56,807 nt of DNA from Flavobacteriales bacterium UBA2306 (lineage in GTDB: Bacteria > Bacteroidota > Bacteroidia > Flavobacteriales > Weeksellaceae): assembly GCA_002345565.1 (NCBI GenBank), contig DDVS01000003.1:1-56807 (forward strand). Direction: 5' to 3'. The notes under the pieces were generated by a model. It did no database searches. It saw only the letters and a program-made list of their open reading frames with translations, and was not told where the DNA came from. Below, in pieces: positions 1-9,138 of the stretch. Numbering within the stretch: the stretch's first letter is position 1; each line of letters begins with the position of its first letter. The translations under genes were made by a program, and so were the position numbers.

Positions 1-171
1 TATTTTGATGAGCGTTTTTTTTGCATTATACATCCGTATCAAAAATTAATTATCCTAGTTGTTAGCAAAAGATGAGAATGAATAGTTTTGTTGTTAATTA
101 TTCACAAAATTTATATTTTAATTTTTTTTGAATTTTTAATTAGCTTATTTTTGCGCAAATTAATTTTTAAC
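1..171. other. upstream non-coding sequence with candidate promoter
   Basis: No gene is seen here. The stretch is AT-rich. A TAnnTTTG-type -7 element (TATTTTTG, 146-153) lies 18 nt before the first start codon and is probably the promoter of the lipoprotein gene at 172. The -33 TTTG is not well placed. An in-frame ATG at 88 would add 28 residues ahead of an otherwise perfect lipoprotein signal peptide, so I rejected it. Confidence 0.5.
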
Positions 172-1671
172 ATGAAAAAGTATTTATTTCTTCTTTTAAT
201 TGCTTTAATGGCAGTGTCTTGCTCCAAAGTAAAGGTAGAAGGAAATGTAAAAGGTGGATCGCCTTTGGAAAGAATTGAATTTATTGAAGCATCTGGGGTA
301 GCGACGTTGCCACTTATCAATATTGGTGTTGATGAAAAAGGAAATTTTAAAGGAGAATTCAAAGCTCCAAAAAATGGTATGTATGCGTTGACATATGCTG
401 GCAAAATGAACTTTATATATCTTAAAAAAGGACAAGATTTAAAAATTTCGGGTGATGCTGCAAATTTCCCTGAGATTTATAAAATAGAAGGTGATGCTAA
501 GAAAAACAATGATTTCATTATGGAAACTCAAAAATTTTTGCAGACCTATAGCTCTAAACTTAATATGGAATTGCTTCAGAAAAATGAAGCTGATTTCCTA
601 AAAGAAATAAAAAAAATCCAATACGATTTACAAAAAAACTTGGATCAAACGGCTGAAAAAATTGGACCTGATAGCGATGTAGTAAAATTGAAAAAAGATG
701 AACTTACTACTAATATATTAACATTCTTGGTTCAATATGAAACAGCTCACGGACAAGTTTCAGGAAATCCTTCTTTTAAAGTGTCCAAGAATTTTTCTGA
801 TTATGAAAAATCTCTCACAAAAAATAATGACAGAATGGTAGAAGAATTACCAATCTACAGAAATTATTTATTAAACAAGTTAGGAAAAGATTTTCAAGAT
901 TATGCAGTCAAACAAAAAGATAAAGAGACAGCAAGCATGTCTGCTATTTTTGCAAGATTTTTAGATAATAATAAAGAATTGTCCCAAAATACAAAGGATT
1001 ACTTATTAGCGTTTGTGATAGCGAAATTTGACCTTAATCCCTACACTTCAGATGTAGAAAAAGTTAAAAAAGTAAGTGAAGATTATATCAAAAATTCTGA
1101 AGTTAAAAAAGATTTAAATTCTGCTATTAATGCGGTATTTGGATTAAAAAATGGAGAAGAAGCGCCTAAAGTTAACTTGGTTAAACTGGATGGTAAAACT
1201 GCTGATTTTTCTGAACTTAAAGGTAAGCCGACGTTAGTTATGACTTATGCATCTTGGAATCCTTATATTGCACAATCTACTGTCCCGGTACTAAAGGAGG
1301 TTGTAAATTTTTACAAGTCCAAAGTTAACTTTGCTTATGTAAATGTTGATGATTCTAAAGAGCAATTTACAAAAACAGCCAATGCAATGCTGAAAGGAAT
1401 CCCTGGAACCAATTTTTATGCAGAAAACGGACTTTCGTCTGATTATGCTAAAAAGTTTTTTATCTATGGATTTAAAATTCCCGGATTTTTCTTAATAAAT
1501 AAAGATGGGAAAATTGCAAGCCAGACTTTTTATAATCTAGGCGATCCTAAATTTGTAGAAGAAATGAATAAAATATCCGGATTGCAAGCTCCAAGCATTA
1601 ACCCGCAAGCTCAGTTACAAAATGACTTGTTGCAGCAGGATCCTAAGGCAGATTCTGAAAAAACAAAATAA
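172..1671 (+). CDS. DUF4369-type lipoprotein with thioredoxin-like domain lacking CxxC
   Basis: This is a predicted lipoprotein of 499 aa. The signal peptide begins MKKYLFLLL and the lipobox (AVSC) places the lipidated Cys at residue 17. The N-terminal part resembles the DUF4369 domain common in Bacteroidota. The middle is helical and charged. The C-terminal third has a TlpA/AhpC-like thioredoxin fold (GEEAPKVNLVKLDG, then LKGKPTLVMTYASW near 350-362). Thioredoxins of this type carry WCxxC; here the tryptophan (about residue 362) is followed by NPYIAQ, so both cysteines are missing and disulfide exchange is unlikely. The tail is Gln/Asp rich. The start at 172 is chosen because it gives the signal peptide. 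It lies 6 bp before rlmD and may be cotranscribed with it. The fold is fairly sure; the role is unknown. Confidence 0.8.
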   Translation: MKKYLFLLLIALMAVSCSKVKVEGNVKGGSPLERIEFIEASGVATLPLINIGVDEKGNFKGEFKAPKNGMYALTYAGKMNFIYLKKGQDLKISGDAANFPEIYKIEGDAKKNNDFIMETQKFLQTYSSKLNMELLQKNEADFLKEIKKIQYDLQKNLDQTAEKIGPDSDVVKLKKDELTTNILTFLVQYETAHGQVSGNPSFKVSKNFSDYEKSLTKNNDRMVEELPIYRNYLLNKLGKDFQDYAVKQKDKETASMSAIFARFLDNNKELSQNTKDYLLAFVIAKFDLNPYTSDVEKVKKVSEDYIKNSEVKKDLNSAINAVFGLKNGEEAPKVNLVKLDGKTADFSELKGKPTLVMTYASWNPYIAQSTVPVLKEVVNFYKSKVNFAYVNVDDSKEQFTKTANAMLKGIPGTNFYAENGLSSDYAKKFFIYGFKIPGFFLINKDGKIASQTFYNLGDPKFVEEMNKISGLQAPSINPQAQLQNDLLQQDPKADSEKTK

Positions 1672-1677
1672 AGATCA

Positions 1678-3087
1678 ATGAAGAATAAAAAAAAGAATCA
1701 AATTCTTGAAAATATCAGACTCCTTTCTGCCGGTGCGAAAGGAGTTTCTGTTGGTAAAACGGAACTCGGGAAAACTGTTTTAGTTTCAGGGGCGGTTCCT
1801 GGAGATCTGGTAAATGCCAGAGTCAAAAAATCTAAAAGCAATTATTTTGAAGCAGAAGTGGTGGAAATTTTGGAATATTCTGATTACAGAGTAGAGCCAA
1901 AGTGTATCCATTTTGGAACTTGTGGAGGTTGCAAATGGCAGAATATTGCTTATGAAAAACAGTTGGATTTTAAACATAACGAAGTCGTTAATAATATAAA
2001 AAGAATTGGTGGGGTTAATGATTTTGAAATTATTCCAATATTAGGTTCGGAAGAACAGTATTTTTACCGCAATAAGATGGAATTTTCTTTTTCTAATGCA
2101 AGATGGTTGACTCAATACGAGATTAGTTCCGAAGAAAATTTTGGTAATAAAGACGCATTAGGATTTCATATTCCTGGGATGTGGAGCAAAATTCTTGATC
2201 TTAAAGAATGTTTTCTTCAGGAAGATCCATCCAACCAAATCCGTTTGGCTGTAAAGAAATATGCTGTTGAAAAAGGCTTAGAATTTTATGATGTGAAAGC
2301 CCAGCAAGGTTTCTTAAGAACTTTGATGCTTCGCCAGAACTCCAAAGGAGAGTGGATGGTTCTTTTCCAATTATATAAAGAAATGACATCCGAAAGAATT
2401 CAATTATTTGATTTCTTATTGCAGAATTTCCCTCAAATTAAAACATTGCTTTTTGCGATTAATCCAAAAGGGAATGATAGTATCTATGATCTTGATATTC
2501 AAACTTATTTTGGAGAAGGCTTTTTGTATGAGGAAATGGACGGTCTTAAATTTAAAATAGGACCCAAATCTTTCTTCCAAACCAATTACCGTCAGGCTTT
2601 AGAACTTTATAGAAAAACATTGGAGTTTGCCGAATTAACAGGAGATCAGGTAGTGTATGATCTTTATACGGGAACAGGTACTATTGCGCAATACGTGGCA
2701 AGAAATGCAAAACATGTGATAGGAATAGAAGCTGTGCAGGAAGCGATTGATGCTGCTATAGAACATGCAGAACTCAATGGTCTTAACAATACTACATTCT
2801 ACGCCGGAGATATGAAAAATGTCTTTAATGATGAGTTTCTGGAAAATCATCCAAAAGCTGACGTTTTGATTACAGACCCGCCAAGAGACGGAATGCATCA
2901 AAAAGTGGTAGAACAAATCCTGAAGCTATCTCCGGAAAGAATAGTGTATGTTAGTTGTAATTCTGCCACGCAGGCTAGAGATATTGCACTTTTAAAAGAA
3001 GATTATGACCTGGTGAAAATTTTGCCTGTCGATATGTTCCCACAAACCCATCACGTGGAAAACATTGCTTTGCTTCTCAAGAAATAA
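1678..3087 (+). CDS. rlmD: 23S rRNA (uracil-5-)-methyltransferase RlmD/RumA family
   Basis: This is a SAM-dependent class that makes 5-methyluridine in 23S rRNA (or tRNA in some relatives). Visible parts in order are an N-terminal TRAM domain (residues 1-65); three Fe-S cysteines (C76, C82, C85 in CIHFGTCGGCKW) with a fourth near 178; the SAM-binding loop DLYTGTGTIAQYVA; the motif ITDPPRDGMH; and the nucleophile in VYVSCNS near 426. The length, 469 aa, is normal for the family. It follows the lipoprotein gene by 6 bp. The family is certain. The exact target (RlmD versus RlmC/TrmA-like) is inferred from the presence of the cluster and TRAM domain. Confidence 0.93.
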   Translation: MKNKKKNQILENIRLLSAGAKGVSVGKTELGKTVLVSGAVPGDLVNARVKKSKSNYFEAEVVEILEYSDYRVEPKCIHFGTCGGCKWQNIAYEKQLDFKHNEVVNNIKRIGGVNDFEIIPILGSEEQYFYRNKMEFSFSNARWLTQYEISSEENFGNKDALGFHIPGMWSKILDLKECFLQEDPSNQIRLAVKKYAVEKGLEFYDVKAQQGFLRTLMLRQNSKGEWMVLFQLYKEMTSERIQLFDFLLQNFPQIKTLLFAINPKGNDSIYDLDIQTYFGEGFLYEEMDGLKFKIGPKSFFQTNYRQALELYRKTLEFAELTGDQVVYDLYTGTGTIAQYVARNAKHVIGIEAVQEAIDAAIEHAELNGLNNTTFYAGDMKNVFNDEFLENHPKADVLITDPPRDGMHQKVVEQILKLSPERIVYVSCNSATQARDIALLKEDYDLVKILPVDMFPQTHHVENIALLLKK

Positions 3088-3111
3088 AACTAATTGTTTT
3101 ATCTTTAATCT

Positions 3112-3594
3112 ATGAAAAAAGTATTTTTCTTTCTAATTATCCTTTTAACCCTTATCCAATGCGGGAGCGATGATGATATCTGTCTTTCTTCCGATTCTAC
3201 GCCAAGGCTTAAATTAAAATTCAGAAGTGAAGAGAGCGGTAATAACCAATTAATAGCCTTAGATAGTCTGTATGTTGATGTAGATTATGGTAAAAGCGAA
3301 TTAACAAGTGTTATCTCTGCTCAAGCAGATGTAGATTCAGTTTTTGTTCCGCTGAGAATTGATGATGTAGCCTACACAGATGTCTATTTTAGAACAAGAA
3401 AAAATGGACCTAGAAGTAAACTAAGGATCAATTACTCTACAAAAGCCATCTATGTTTCGCCTGCTTGCGGGTTTAAAATCAATTATGAAAATCTAAATGC
3501 AGAACTTTTGGAAAGTAATCCCGTTTATCATGTCGAATCCAATAATACATCGCTTACAGATGAGAACAAAATCAATTTTTATCTTAGGTTTTAG
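3112..3594 (+). CDS. DUF6452-like small lipoprotein
   Basis: This is a 160-aa predicted lipoprotein with the lipobox LIQC (Cys17). The mature part begins with an acidic GSDDDIC stretch, followed by beta-rich sequence without recognised catalytic motifs. The Asp-Asp-Ile-Cys start and length match the flavobacterial DUF6452 family as I remember it. The gene directly overlaps the next one (3560) by 35 bp in another frame, so the two are almost certainly translated from one message. No function is known. Confidence 0.75.
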   Translation: MKKVFFFLIILLTLIQCGSDDDICLSSDSTPRLKLKFRSEESGNNQLIALDSLYVDVDYGKSELTSVISAQADVDSVFVPLRIDDVAYTDVYFRTRKNGPRSKLRINYSTKAIYVSPACGFKINYENLNAELLESNPVYHVESNNTSLTDENKINFYLRF

Positions 3595-4228
3595 TATATG
3601 CTCTCTTGTCGCTTTTTCGCAGAAGAAACAGGATGAAAGAAAACAAGATTCGATAAAATGGAAATACACCCCCAATTTTATTATCGGTGCAGATGTGCTA
3701 AGTTTAGGCTCTGGCATTTTCGGAGACAGACAGCTTATTCAAGGCTATGTTTCCAGTAGGGTTAATAAAAGAATACACGCCGTATTGGATCTTGGATATG
3801 ATAAGAATATTTATCAGAAAAATGGCTACGATGCAGCAGCAGATGGTTTTTTTGCGAAATTAGGAGGTTTTTATATGCTGGCTTCCGATCCGGAAAATGC
3901 TTTCAATGGCTTTTTTGCAGGAGCCAAATTAGCGGCTAGTTTTTATTCACAAGAATATAAAGCTATTCCTGTTAAAGGTAAATATAGCGAAGGTGTTTCT
4001 TTGGCTTTTGATCCATCTAGCCAGAGTAGTTATTGGATGGAAGCGGTTTTAGGTGCCAGAATCCAAGTTTTTGATAGCAATTTTTTTATTGATGTTAATC
4101 TGCAACCCAAATATTTGGTGTATAATACACAGCAAGATGAAATTGTGCCGATGATTGTGCCAGGTTTTGGCAGGAGTTCTGGAAAATTTAATATGGGATT
4201 CAGCTGGAATTTAGCTTACAAATTTTGA
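3560..4228 (+). CDS. DUF6048-like outer-membrane protein
   Basis: The protein is 222 aa with a signal peptide (MRTKSIFILGFSICSLVAFSQ). The mature part alternates aromatic and small residues in the way of an eight-strand outer-membrane barrel, and it ends in an aromatic residue (LAYKF), as barrel proteins do. An upstream in-frame start at 3497 would hide the signal peptide, so 3560 is preferred. It overlaps the preceding lipoprotein gene by 35 bp, and the two are a conserved pair in flavobacteria from memory (DUF6452-DUF6048). The pairing suggests an envelope complex, but no activity is known. Confidence 0.72.
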   Translation: MRTKSIFILGFSICSLVAFSQKKQDERKQDSIKWKYTPNFIIGADVLSLGSGIFGDRQLIQGYVSSRVNKRIHAVLDLGYDKNIYQKNGYDAAADGFFAKLGGFYMLASDPENAFNGFFAGAKLAASFYSQEYKAIPVKGKYSEGVSLAFDPSSQSSYWMEAVLGARIQVFDSNFFIDVNLQPKYLVYNTQQDEIVPMIVPGFGRSSGKFNMGFSWNLAYKF

Positions 4229-4231
4229 TAT

Positions 4232-4269
4232 AAAAAAGTCCGCCTAAAAATTTTAAGCGGACTTTTTTT
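4232..4269. terminator. bidirectional intrinsic terminator
   Basis: A 12-bp perfect stem (AAAAAAGTCCGC with GCGGACTTTTTT) sits between the converging DUF6048-like gene and sppA, with an A-tract on one side and a T-tract on the other. Confidence 0.9.
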
Positions 4270-4286
4270 ATAGGGAAAAATCTGTT

Positions 4287-6032
4287 TTAATTAAGTTTGA
4301 TAGAATAAGGCATTTCCATCATAACAGAAGTTTTGGCTTTAGGCTCTGTAATTTGCTGGAAAAGTCGGAAATTCTCTTTTCCTAGTTTGTTTTTTATTAA
4401 TTTGGTAGAGAAATCATCTTCCATTTCTTTAGAGAAAAATTGTTCGAATTTGGAAATTTTTGCAGGATAAGAAGAAATTCCATACTGTTTCAAATTCGCA
4501 GATTTTGCAGCATAATTAATAGCATCTTGTAAAGAACCTACTTCATCTACCAAGCCCAGTTGTTTGGCTCTGGTCCCGGACCAAACTCTTCCACCACCAA
4601 TAGCATCAATTTCCTGAAAGCTTTTTTTCCTGTTTTCCGTTACAAAATGTACAAATCTCTGATATGTTAATTCCACATTTTTAGTAAGAATATTCAATGT
4701 CCCTGGAGTAACTCCGTTTATGGTAGAAAACATGTTAGCATTGGTATTAGTAGAAACCACATCACTTCGGATTCCGTTTTTCTCTGCCAATTCTTTAAAA
4801 TAAGGAATCATCCCGAAAACGCCGATAGAACCGGTAAGAGTGTTGGGTTCTGAGAAAATTTTGTCTGCACCCATCGCAATATAATATCCCCCGGACGCGG
4901 CATAATCACCAAAGGAAACAATGAGTGGTTTTTTATGCTTAAGATTCTGAAGTTCGTACAAAATACAATCCGAAGCATTAGCGCTTCCTCCAGGAGAATT
5001 GATGCGCAAAACAACCGCTTTTATATCATCATCTTTTTGGATTTTTTTAATTTCTTTGATGAAGTTTTCAGAATAGATTCCATCATAACCTTTACCGTCA
5101 AAAATTTGTCCCGATGCATAGAGAATAGCTATTCTTTTTGAATCGCTGACAGGATCTATGGTTTCTGCATATTTAGCAAATGAAATTTTATTGAGTTTTT
5201 TGTCCTTTTCTATTCCTAATTTGGATTTAATCATATAGTCATACTCGCTTTTTTGGCTAAGTTTGTCAACTAAGTTATTTTTTAAACAAAGATTGGGAAG
5301 TACGCCATATAAGCTATCTGTAATGGTTTTAAAATTCTCCGTACTTATCTTTCTGGACTTGGAAATTTGAGAGGAAGTATGATCCCACATATCATTTAAC
5401 AAAACGGAAAGTTGTTCTCTGTTTTCAGGAGAAATATCATTTCTGAGATAAGGTTCTACTGCAGCTTTAAATTTACCATGCCGAATTACTTGTATTCCGA
5501 TGCCGTATTTATCAGCAAAATCTTTGAAAAAAGTAACCTCAGCAGCCATCCCTTTCAGCATAATACCACCCATAGGATGTAAGTAGTATTTATCTGCTAC
5601 AGATCCAAGATAATAGGATCCTTGGGAAACGCCATTACCATAAGCATAAACAAATTTGCCGCTTTTTTTGAAATCTATAAGGGCATTTCTTATGTCTGCA
5701 AGTTGTGTAATTCCTGCGTTGATGTCATCACTTTCTATGCTGATTCCTTTTATTTTGTTATCGGTTTTGGCATTTTTGATGGCCTGAAGAATGTCATAAA
5801 GCAAAACCGGTTTTTCTTCATTTCCAAAGCTGAGAAAGTCTTCTTGATCTTCTGCCGGGCTATCAATGATTTTGGTATTGAGATCCAGGGTTAGAATAGA
5901 ATCTGATTTGACCTCTGGTGTCGTGGAAATGGATGATAAAACAAGAAATGCAATAAAAAAAACAAAAAATCCTGCAATGACAATAAAAATTGCAGTTAAA
6001 TTTGCTAATACTAATTTGAAAAAACTTTTCAT
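4287..6032 (-). CDS. sppA: signal peptide peptidase SppA, 67-kDa type
   Basis: This membrane-anchored serine protease (family S49) degrades cleaved signal peptides. At 581 aa it is the long two-domain form. Residues 1-35 hold one membrane segment (LTAIFIVIAGFFVFFIAFLV). The N-terminal half carries the predicted catalytic lysine in VIRHGKFKAAVEP (about 187). The C-terminal half carries INSPGGSANAS and the nucleophile serine in YAASGGYYIAMGADKI (about 380), then TGSIGVFG. Both catalytic residues of the Ser/Lys dyad are present, so the enzyme should be active. It is divergent from folK with 23 bp between the starts, so the promoters must overlap. Confidence 0.95.
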   Translation of the reverse strand: MKSFFKLVLANLTAIFIVIAGFFVFFIAFLVLSSISTTPEVKSDSILTLDLNTKIIDSPAEDQEDFLSFGNEEKPVLLYDILQAIKNAKTDNKIKGISIESDDINAGITQLADIRNALIDFKKSGKFVYAYGNGVSQGSYYLGSVADKYYLHPMGGIMLKGMAAEVTFFKDFADKYGIGIQVIRHGKFKAAVEPYLRNDISPENREQLSVLLNDMWDHTSSQISKSRKISTENFKTITDSLYGVLPNLCLKNNLVDKLSQKSEYDYMIKSKLGIEKDKKLNKISFAKYAETIDPVSDSKRIAILYASGQIFDGKGYDGIYSENFIKEIKKIQKDDDIKAVVLRINSPGGSANASDCILYELQNLKHKKPLIVSFGDYAASGGYYIAMGADKIFSEPNTLTGSIGVFGMIPYFKELAEKNGIRSDVVSTNTNANMFSTINGVTPGTLNILTKNVELTYQRFVHFVTENRKKSFQEIDAIGGGRVWSGTRAKQLGLVDEVGSLQDAINYAAKSANLKQYGISSYPAKISKFEQFFSKEMEDDFSTKLIKNKLGKENFRLFQQITEPKAKTSVMMEMPYSIKLN

Positions 6033-6055
6033 TAAATAAAATTATTTGTTGAGAT

Positions 6056-6472
6056 ATGTCGTACAGTGATGTAGTTTTGTTACTCGGGAGCAATCTAAAT
6101 AATCCTCAAAAAAATATCCGGACTGCTCTAGAAAATATTGAAAAAAAAATTGGTGCAATAATAGTAAAATCAGAATTAATTACAACAGAACCTGTTGGAT
6201 TTGAAAGTTCTAAGAATTTTTGTAATATTGCAATTAAGATAAAAACACAATTTTCACCTATAAATCTTCTTAATGAGTTAAAGAACATTGAAAAAATAAT
6301 GGGTCGTACGAAAGATTCATCTCATTTTCGAACTTATCAAGACAGAATTATAGATATTGATATAATATTATATAACAATATAAAGTTTATTTCTAAAAAG
6401 CTTTTAATTCCTCATCAGAAAAATCTTTTTGAAAGGGATTTTGCAAAAGAGCTTATCTATCAGGTGAAATAA
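6056..6472 (+). CDS. folK: 2-amino-4-hydroxy-6-hydroxymethyldihydropteridine pyrophosphokinase
   Basis: FolK transfers pyrophosphate from ATP to the pterin alcohol in folate synthesis and acts in the cytoplasm. The 138-aa protein has the family N-terminus (VVLLLGSNLNNPQKNI), the TEPVGF segment, and the metal/ATP motif DRIIDIDIILYNN, followed by IPHQ near the end. It is slightly short but complete. It is divergent from sppA and 16 bp upstream of the OmpA-like gene at 6489. Confidence 0.92.
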   Translation: MSYSDVVLLLGSNLNNPQKNIRTALENIEKKIGAIIVKSELITTEPVGFESSKNFCNIAIKIKTQFSPINLLNELKNIEKIMGRTKDSSHFRTYQDRIIDIDIILYNNIKFISKKLLIPHQKNLFERDFAKELIYQVK

Positions 6473-6488
6473 ACTTTTTATAACACAA

Positions 6489-7511
6489 ATGATAATGAAG
6501 AAAAAACTATTTCTATTCTTCTTTTTGCCAATTATTGGCATGGCCCAGACCAAAGAAAACTCTACGCAAACCAGAACACTTTTCAATAACCAAAGCAGAC
6601 TCTTTAAAGATTGGTCTATTACCGTTGGTGGAGGAGGAACCATTATGTCCCAGGGAGATATTAGATCCATCTATGACCATAAACTTAATATGGACTGGAA
6701 TGGACTAATAAGTTTGGATAAACAAATATCCCATACCTTCGGGATTTCAATGATTTATATCAAAGGCCAGACCAAACAACAAGCCAAACTAAACGAACTC
6801 TCCGGCGTGGCGCATGGTTATACCAAGTTTGATAATGTATCTTTTATGGCAGATATGAACTTTTCTAATGTAATGCGTAGAGTAGATAGGAAAACACCTT
6901 TGAAATGGGGTTTGCATGGGTATATTGGAATTGGTTTTATAGGTTATAAAACCTTTTTACAAGATGATTATGTCCTAAAAAAATGGCCTTTATACATTGA
7001 ACAGAAAATTGGAATCTCAACTACGACCTTCAACGGCGGACTGGGACTTAAATATAATATTTCCAGACTCTTGGACATAGAACTTAGAACCATGTATATC
7101 TACTCAGGGGATGAGGAATTTGATGGTGGCGGATGGACTAGAGATGCAGCACCTGGTTATAATCTTATCAATGATTCTTATTCGGATAATGCCTTGCTAG
7201 TGAATCTTAGTATATCATTCAAACTGGGTAAAAATCCAGATCATCTTCGTTGGGTAGATCCTCTACAGTTGGCTTATAACAGAACCAATGCTTTGGACGA
7301 TACATTTAAAGACTTTAGCGTATGCGAAAAAGGAGACCGCGATAATGATGGTATTTGTGATGACTGGGACAGACAGCTGGATACACCTGTAGGTGCTAGA
7401 GTAGACGGCGCAGGTGTCGCACTAGACATAGATCTGGATGGTGTTATTGATTTAAATGACAAATGCGTTACAAAACCGGGACCTATAGAAAATAACGGTT
7501 GTCCAAAATAA
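6489..7511 (+). CDS. outer-membrane beta-barrel protein with TSP3-like calcium repeats, no OmpA domain
   Basis: The protein is 340 aa, with a signal peptide ending near GMAQ. A barrel-like region (about 40-250) is followed by Asp-rich thrombospondin-type-3-like repeats (DRDNDGICDDWDRQLDTP, then DIDLDGVIDLNDKCVT), which bind calcium in known proteins. It ends at PGPIENNGCPK, exactly where its neighbour at 7624 goes on into a peptidoglycan-binding OmpA domain. The two genes are clearly tandem duplicates. A start at 6495 (MKKKLFLF) is equally possible. Without the OmpA domain this copy should sit in the outer membrane but not anchor to the wall. Confidence 0.82.
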   Translation: MIMKKKLFLFFFLPIIGMAQTKENSTQTRTLFNNQSRLFKDWSITVGGGGTIMSQGDIRSIYDHKLNMDWNGLISLDKQISHTFGISMIYIKGQTKQQAKLNELSGVAHGYTKFDNVSFMADMNFSNVMRRVDRKTPLKWGLHGYIGIGFIGYKTFLQDDYVLKKWPLYIEQKIGISTTTFNGGLGLKYNISRLLDIELRTMYIYSGDEEFDGGGWTRDAAPGYNLINDSYSDNALLVNLSISFKLGKNPDHLRWVDPLQLAYNRTNALDDTFKDFSVCEKGDRDNDGICDDWDRQLDTPVGARVDGAGVALDIDLDGVIDLNDKCVTKPGPIENNGCPK

Positions 7512-7623
7512 GACAATAAAATCTAAAATATAAAAAATAGTAAATGCCGGGAATTTGAAAATGAACTTGATAAAAAAATGATAATCCGGCAAAATAATTA
7601 AACTATAAAAACATTAATAAAAT

Positions 7624-9060
7624 ATGAGACAAAATTTATCTTCATTCGTAGCAATGGCAATGTTGTTACCAATGAGCTTAGCAGGGCAAGAGGCAAATCC
7701 TAGTGCCAACTCTGGATCTCAAAACATATCTCCATTTACCCAAGACTCAAAAAGATTCAATGATTGGTCTATATCTTTTGGAGCAGGTTTGCCCTTTATA
7801 CAGTCGGCAGATATGACATCTTTAAAGAATGGAAATGGAGAAAATCTTTTTGGATATTCTGCTTATGTAAGTATAGACAAAGCAATAACACATGCTTTTG
7901 GACTTAACTTGCAATATGACAGAGGAGAAACCAGACAAGGATTTAGAAATACAAAAGACCATATCCCTATTAATGCAAACCTCCCGGCAGGAAGAACCCA
8001 GTACGACGCTATTTCCATTCTGGGCGATATCAATTTTTCTAACTTACTAAGACGTGTAGATAACAAATCCCCTTTTAGATGGGCGTTGCACGGTTATGCA
8101 GGAATTGGGTCCTTAGCCTATAAATCCTACAGACAAAACCCTGGGGAAGATTATCACCAGATTTTAAACCACGAAATCAAACCATTTAAATTAACCTCAT
8201 TATTTGGACAAGCTGGAGCCGGACTCAAATTTAAAGTCAACAGAAGAATTGATTTAGAAGCCAGATTAATGTACACCATTACAGGAGATGATGAGTTTGA
8301 TGGTGCCGGTGTTGGGCAAACTGCATACAATATGATCGAAGATCAAATCTCGGATAACTTCTTCAACACTACTTTAGGGATTACATTCAAATTAGGAAAA
8401 CACCAGTCACACCTTATGTGGCACGATCCTTTACAAGAAATCTATTACAAACTGGATGTCTTAACAGAGAAAACTCAAGATATTGAAGTCTGCAAAAAAG
8501 GAGATGCAGACAACGATGGCGTTTGCGATGACTGGGACAGACAACTAGACACACCGGCCGGTGCTAGAGTAGATGGTGCTGGTGTAGCATTAGATGCAGA
8601 TCTGGATGGTGTCATTGATTTGTACGATAAATGCGTTACAGTTCCTGGCCCGGTAGAGAACAACGGATGTCCTATCTCCAGCAATAACAACAACGGAGTG
8701 GTGACAGACGAATCAAGAATCCTGAAAGGTATCGAGTTTGATCTTAATTCTGACAGAATTTTACCTTCCAATACGCCAATTTTAAATCAAGCGATCAATT
8801 ACATCAATGAATCTAACATCAGTTTCAAAGTTTTTGGTACAACAGATACCAGAGGAACAGAACAGTATAACCTGGATCTATCCCAAAGAAGAGCCAATAA
8901 TGTGAAAAATTACCTCATCCAGAATGGCGCAGACGGAAAAAAACTAGAAGCAGTAGGATTAGGAGAATCCAATTTACTGTATCCAGAATGCGACCCGGCA
9001 GAAAAATGCGCAGAATGGAAAAACAGAGCCAACAGAAGAGTCTATTTTGAAGTAAAATAG
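7624..9060 (+). CDS. OmpA family outer-membrane protein
   Basis: This 478-aa protein has a signal peptide (LLPMSLAGQ), an N-terminal barrel (about 40-265), TSP3-like calcium repeats (DADNDGVCDDWDRQLDTP), a short Asn linker, and a C-terminal OmpA-like peptidoglycan-binding domain. That domain shows GIEFDLNSDRILP, the NxxLSxxRA-type signature as LDLSQRRANNVKNYL, and a closing NRANRRVYFEVK. It should tie the outer membrane to the cell wall. It follows its shorter paralogue by 112 bp and ends at a strong terminator, so both may be read from one message. Confidence 0.92.
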   Translation: MRQNLSSFVAMAMLLPMSLAGQEANPSANSGSQNISPFTQDSKRFNDWSISFGAGLPFIQSADMTSLKNGNGENLFGYSAYVSIDKAITHAFGLNLQYDRGETRQGFRNTKDHIPINANLPAGRTQYDAISILGDINFSNLLRRVDNKSPFRWALHGYAGIGSLAYKSYRQNPGEDYHQILNHEIKPFKLTSLFGQAGAGLKFKVNRRIDLEARLMYTITGDDEFDGAGVGQTAYNMIEDQISDNFFNTTLGITFKLGKHQSHLMWHDPLQEIYYKLDVLTEKTQDIEVCKKGDADNDGVCDDWDRQLDTPAGARVDGAGVALDADLDGVIDLYDKCVTVPGPVENNGCPISSNNNNGVVTDESRILKGIEFDLNSDRILPSNTPILNQAINYINESNISFKVFGTTDTRGTEQYNLDLSQRRANNVKNYLIQNGADGKKLEAVGLGESNLLYPECDPAEKCAEWKNRANRRVYFEVK

Positions 9061-9077
9061 AAAAACAAGCATCATAC

Positions 9078-9112
9078 AAAACCGTTTTGTTTATTACAAG
9101 ACGGTTTTTTTA
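9078..9112 (+). terminator. intrinsic terminator after ompA-like gene
   Basis: A stem of about 12 bp (AAACCGTTTTGT pairing with ACAAGACGGTTT, one G-U pair) is followed by a T-run. It ends the OmpA-like transcript just before recQ. Confidence 0.85.
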
Positions 9113-9138
9113 TGTAACAAAATTGATTAAATTTACAA

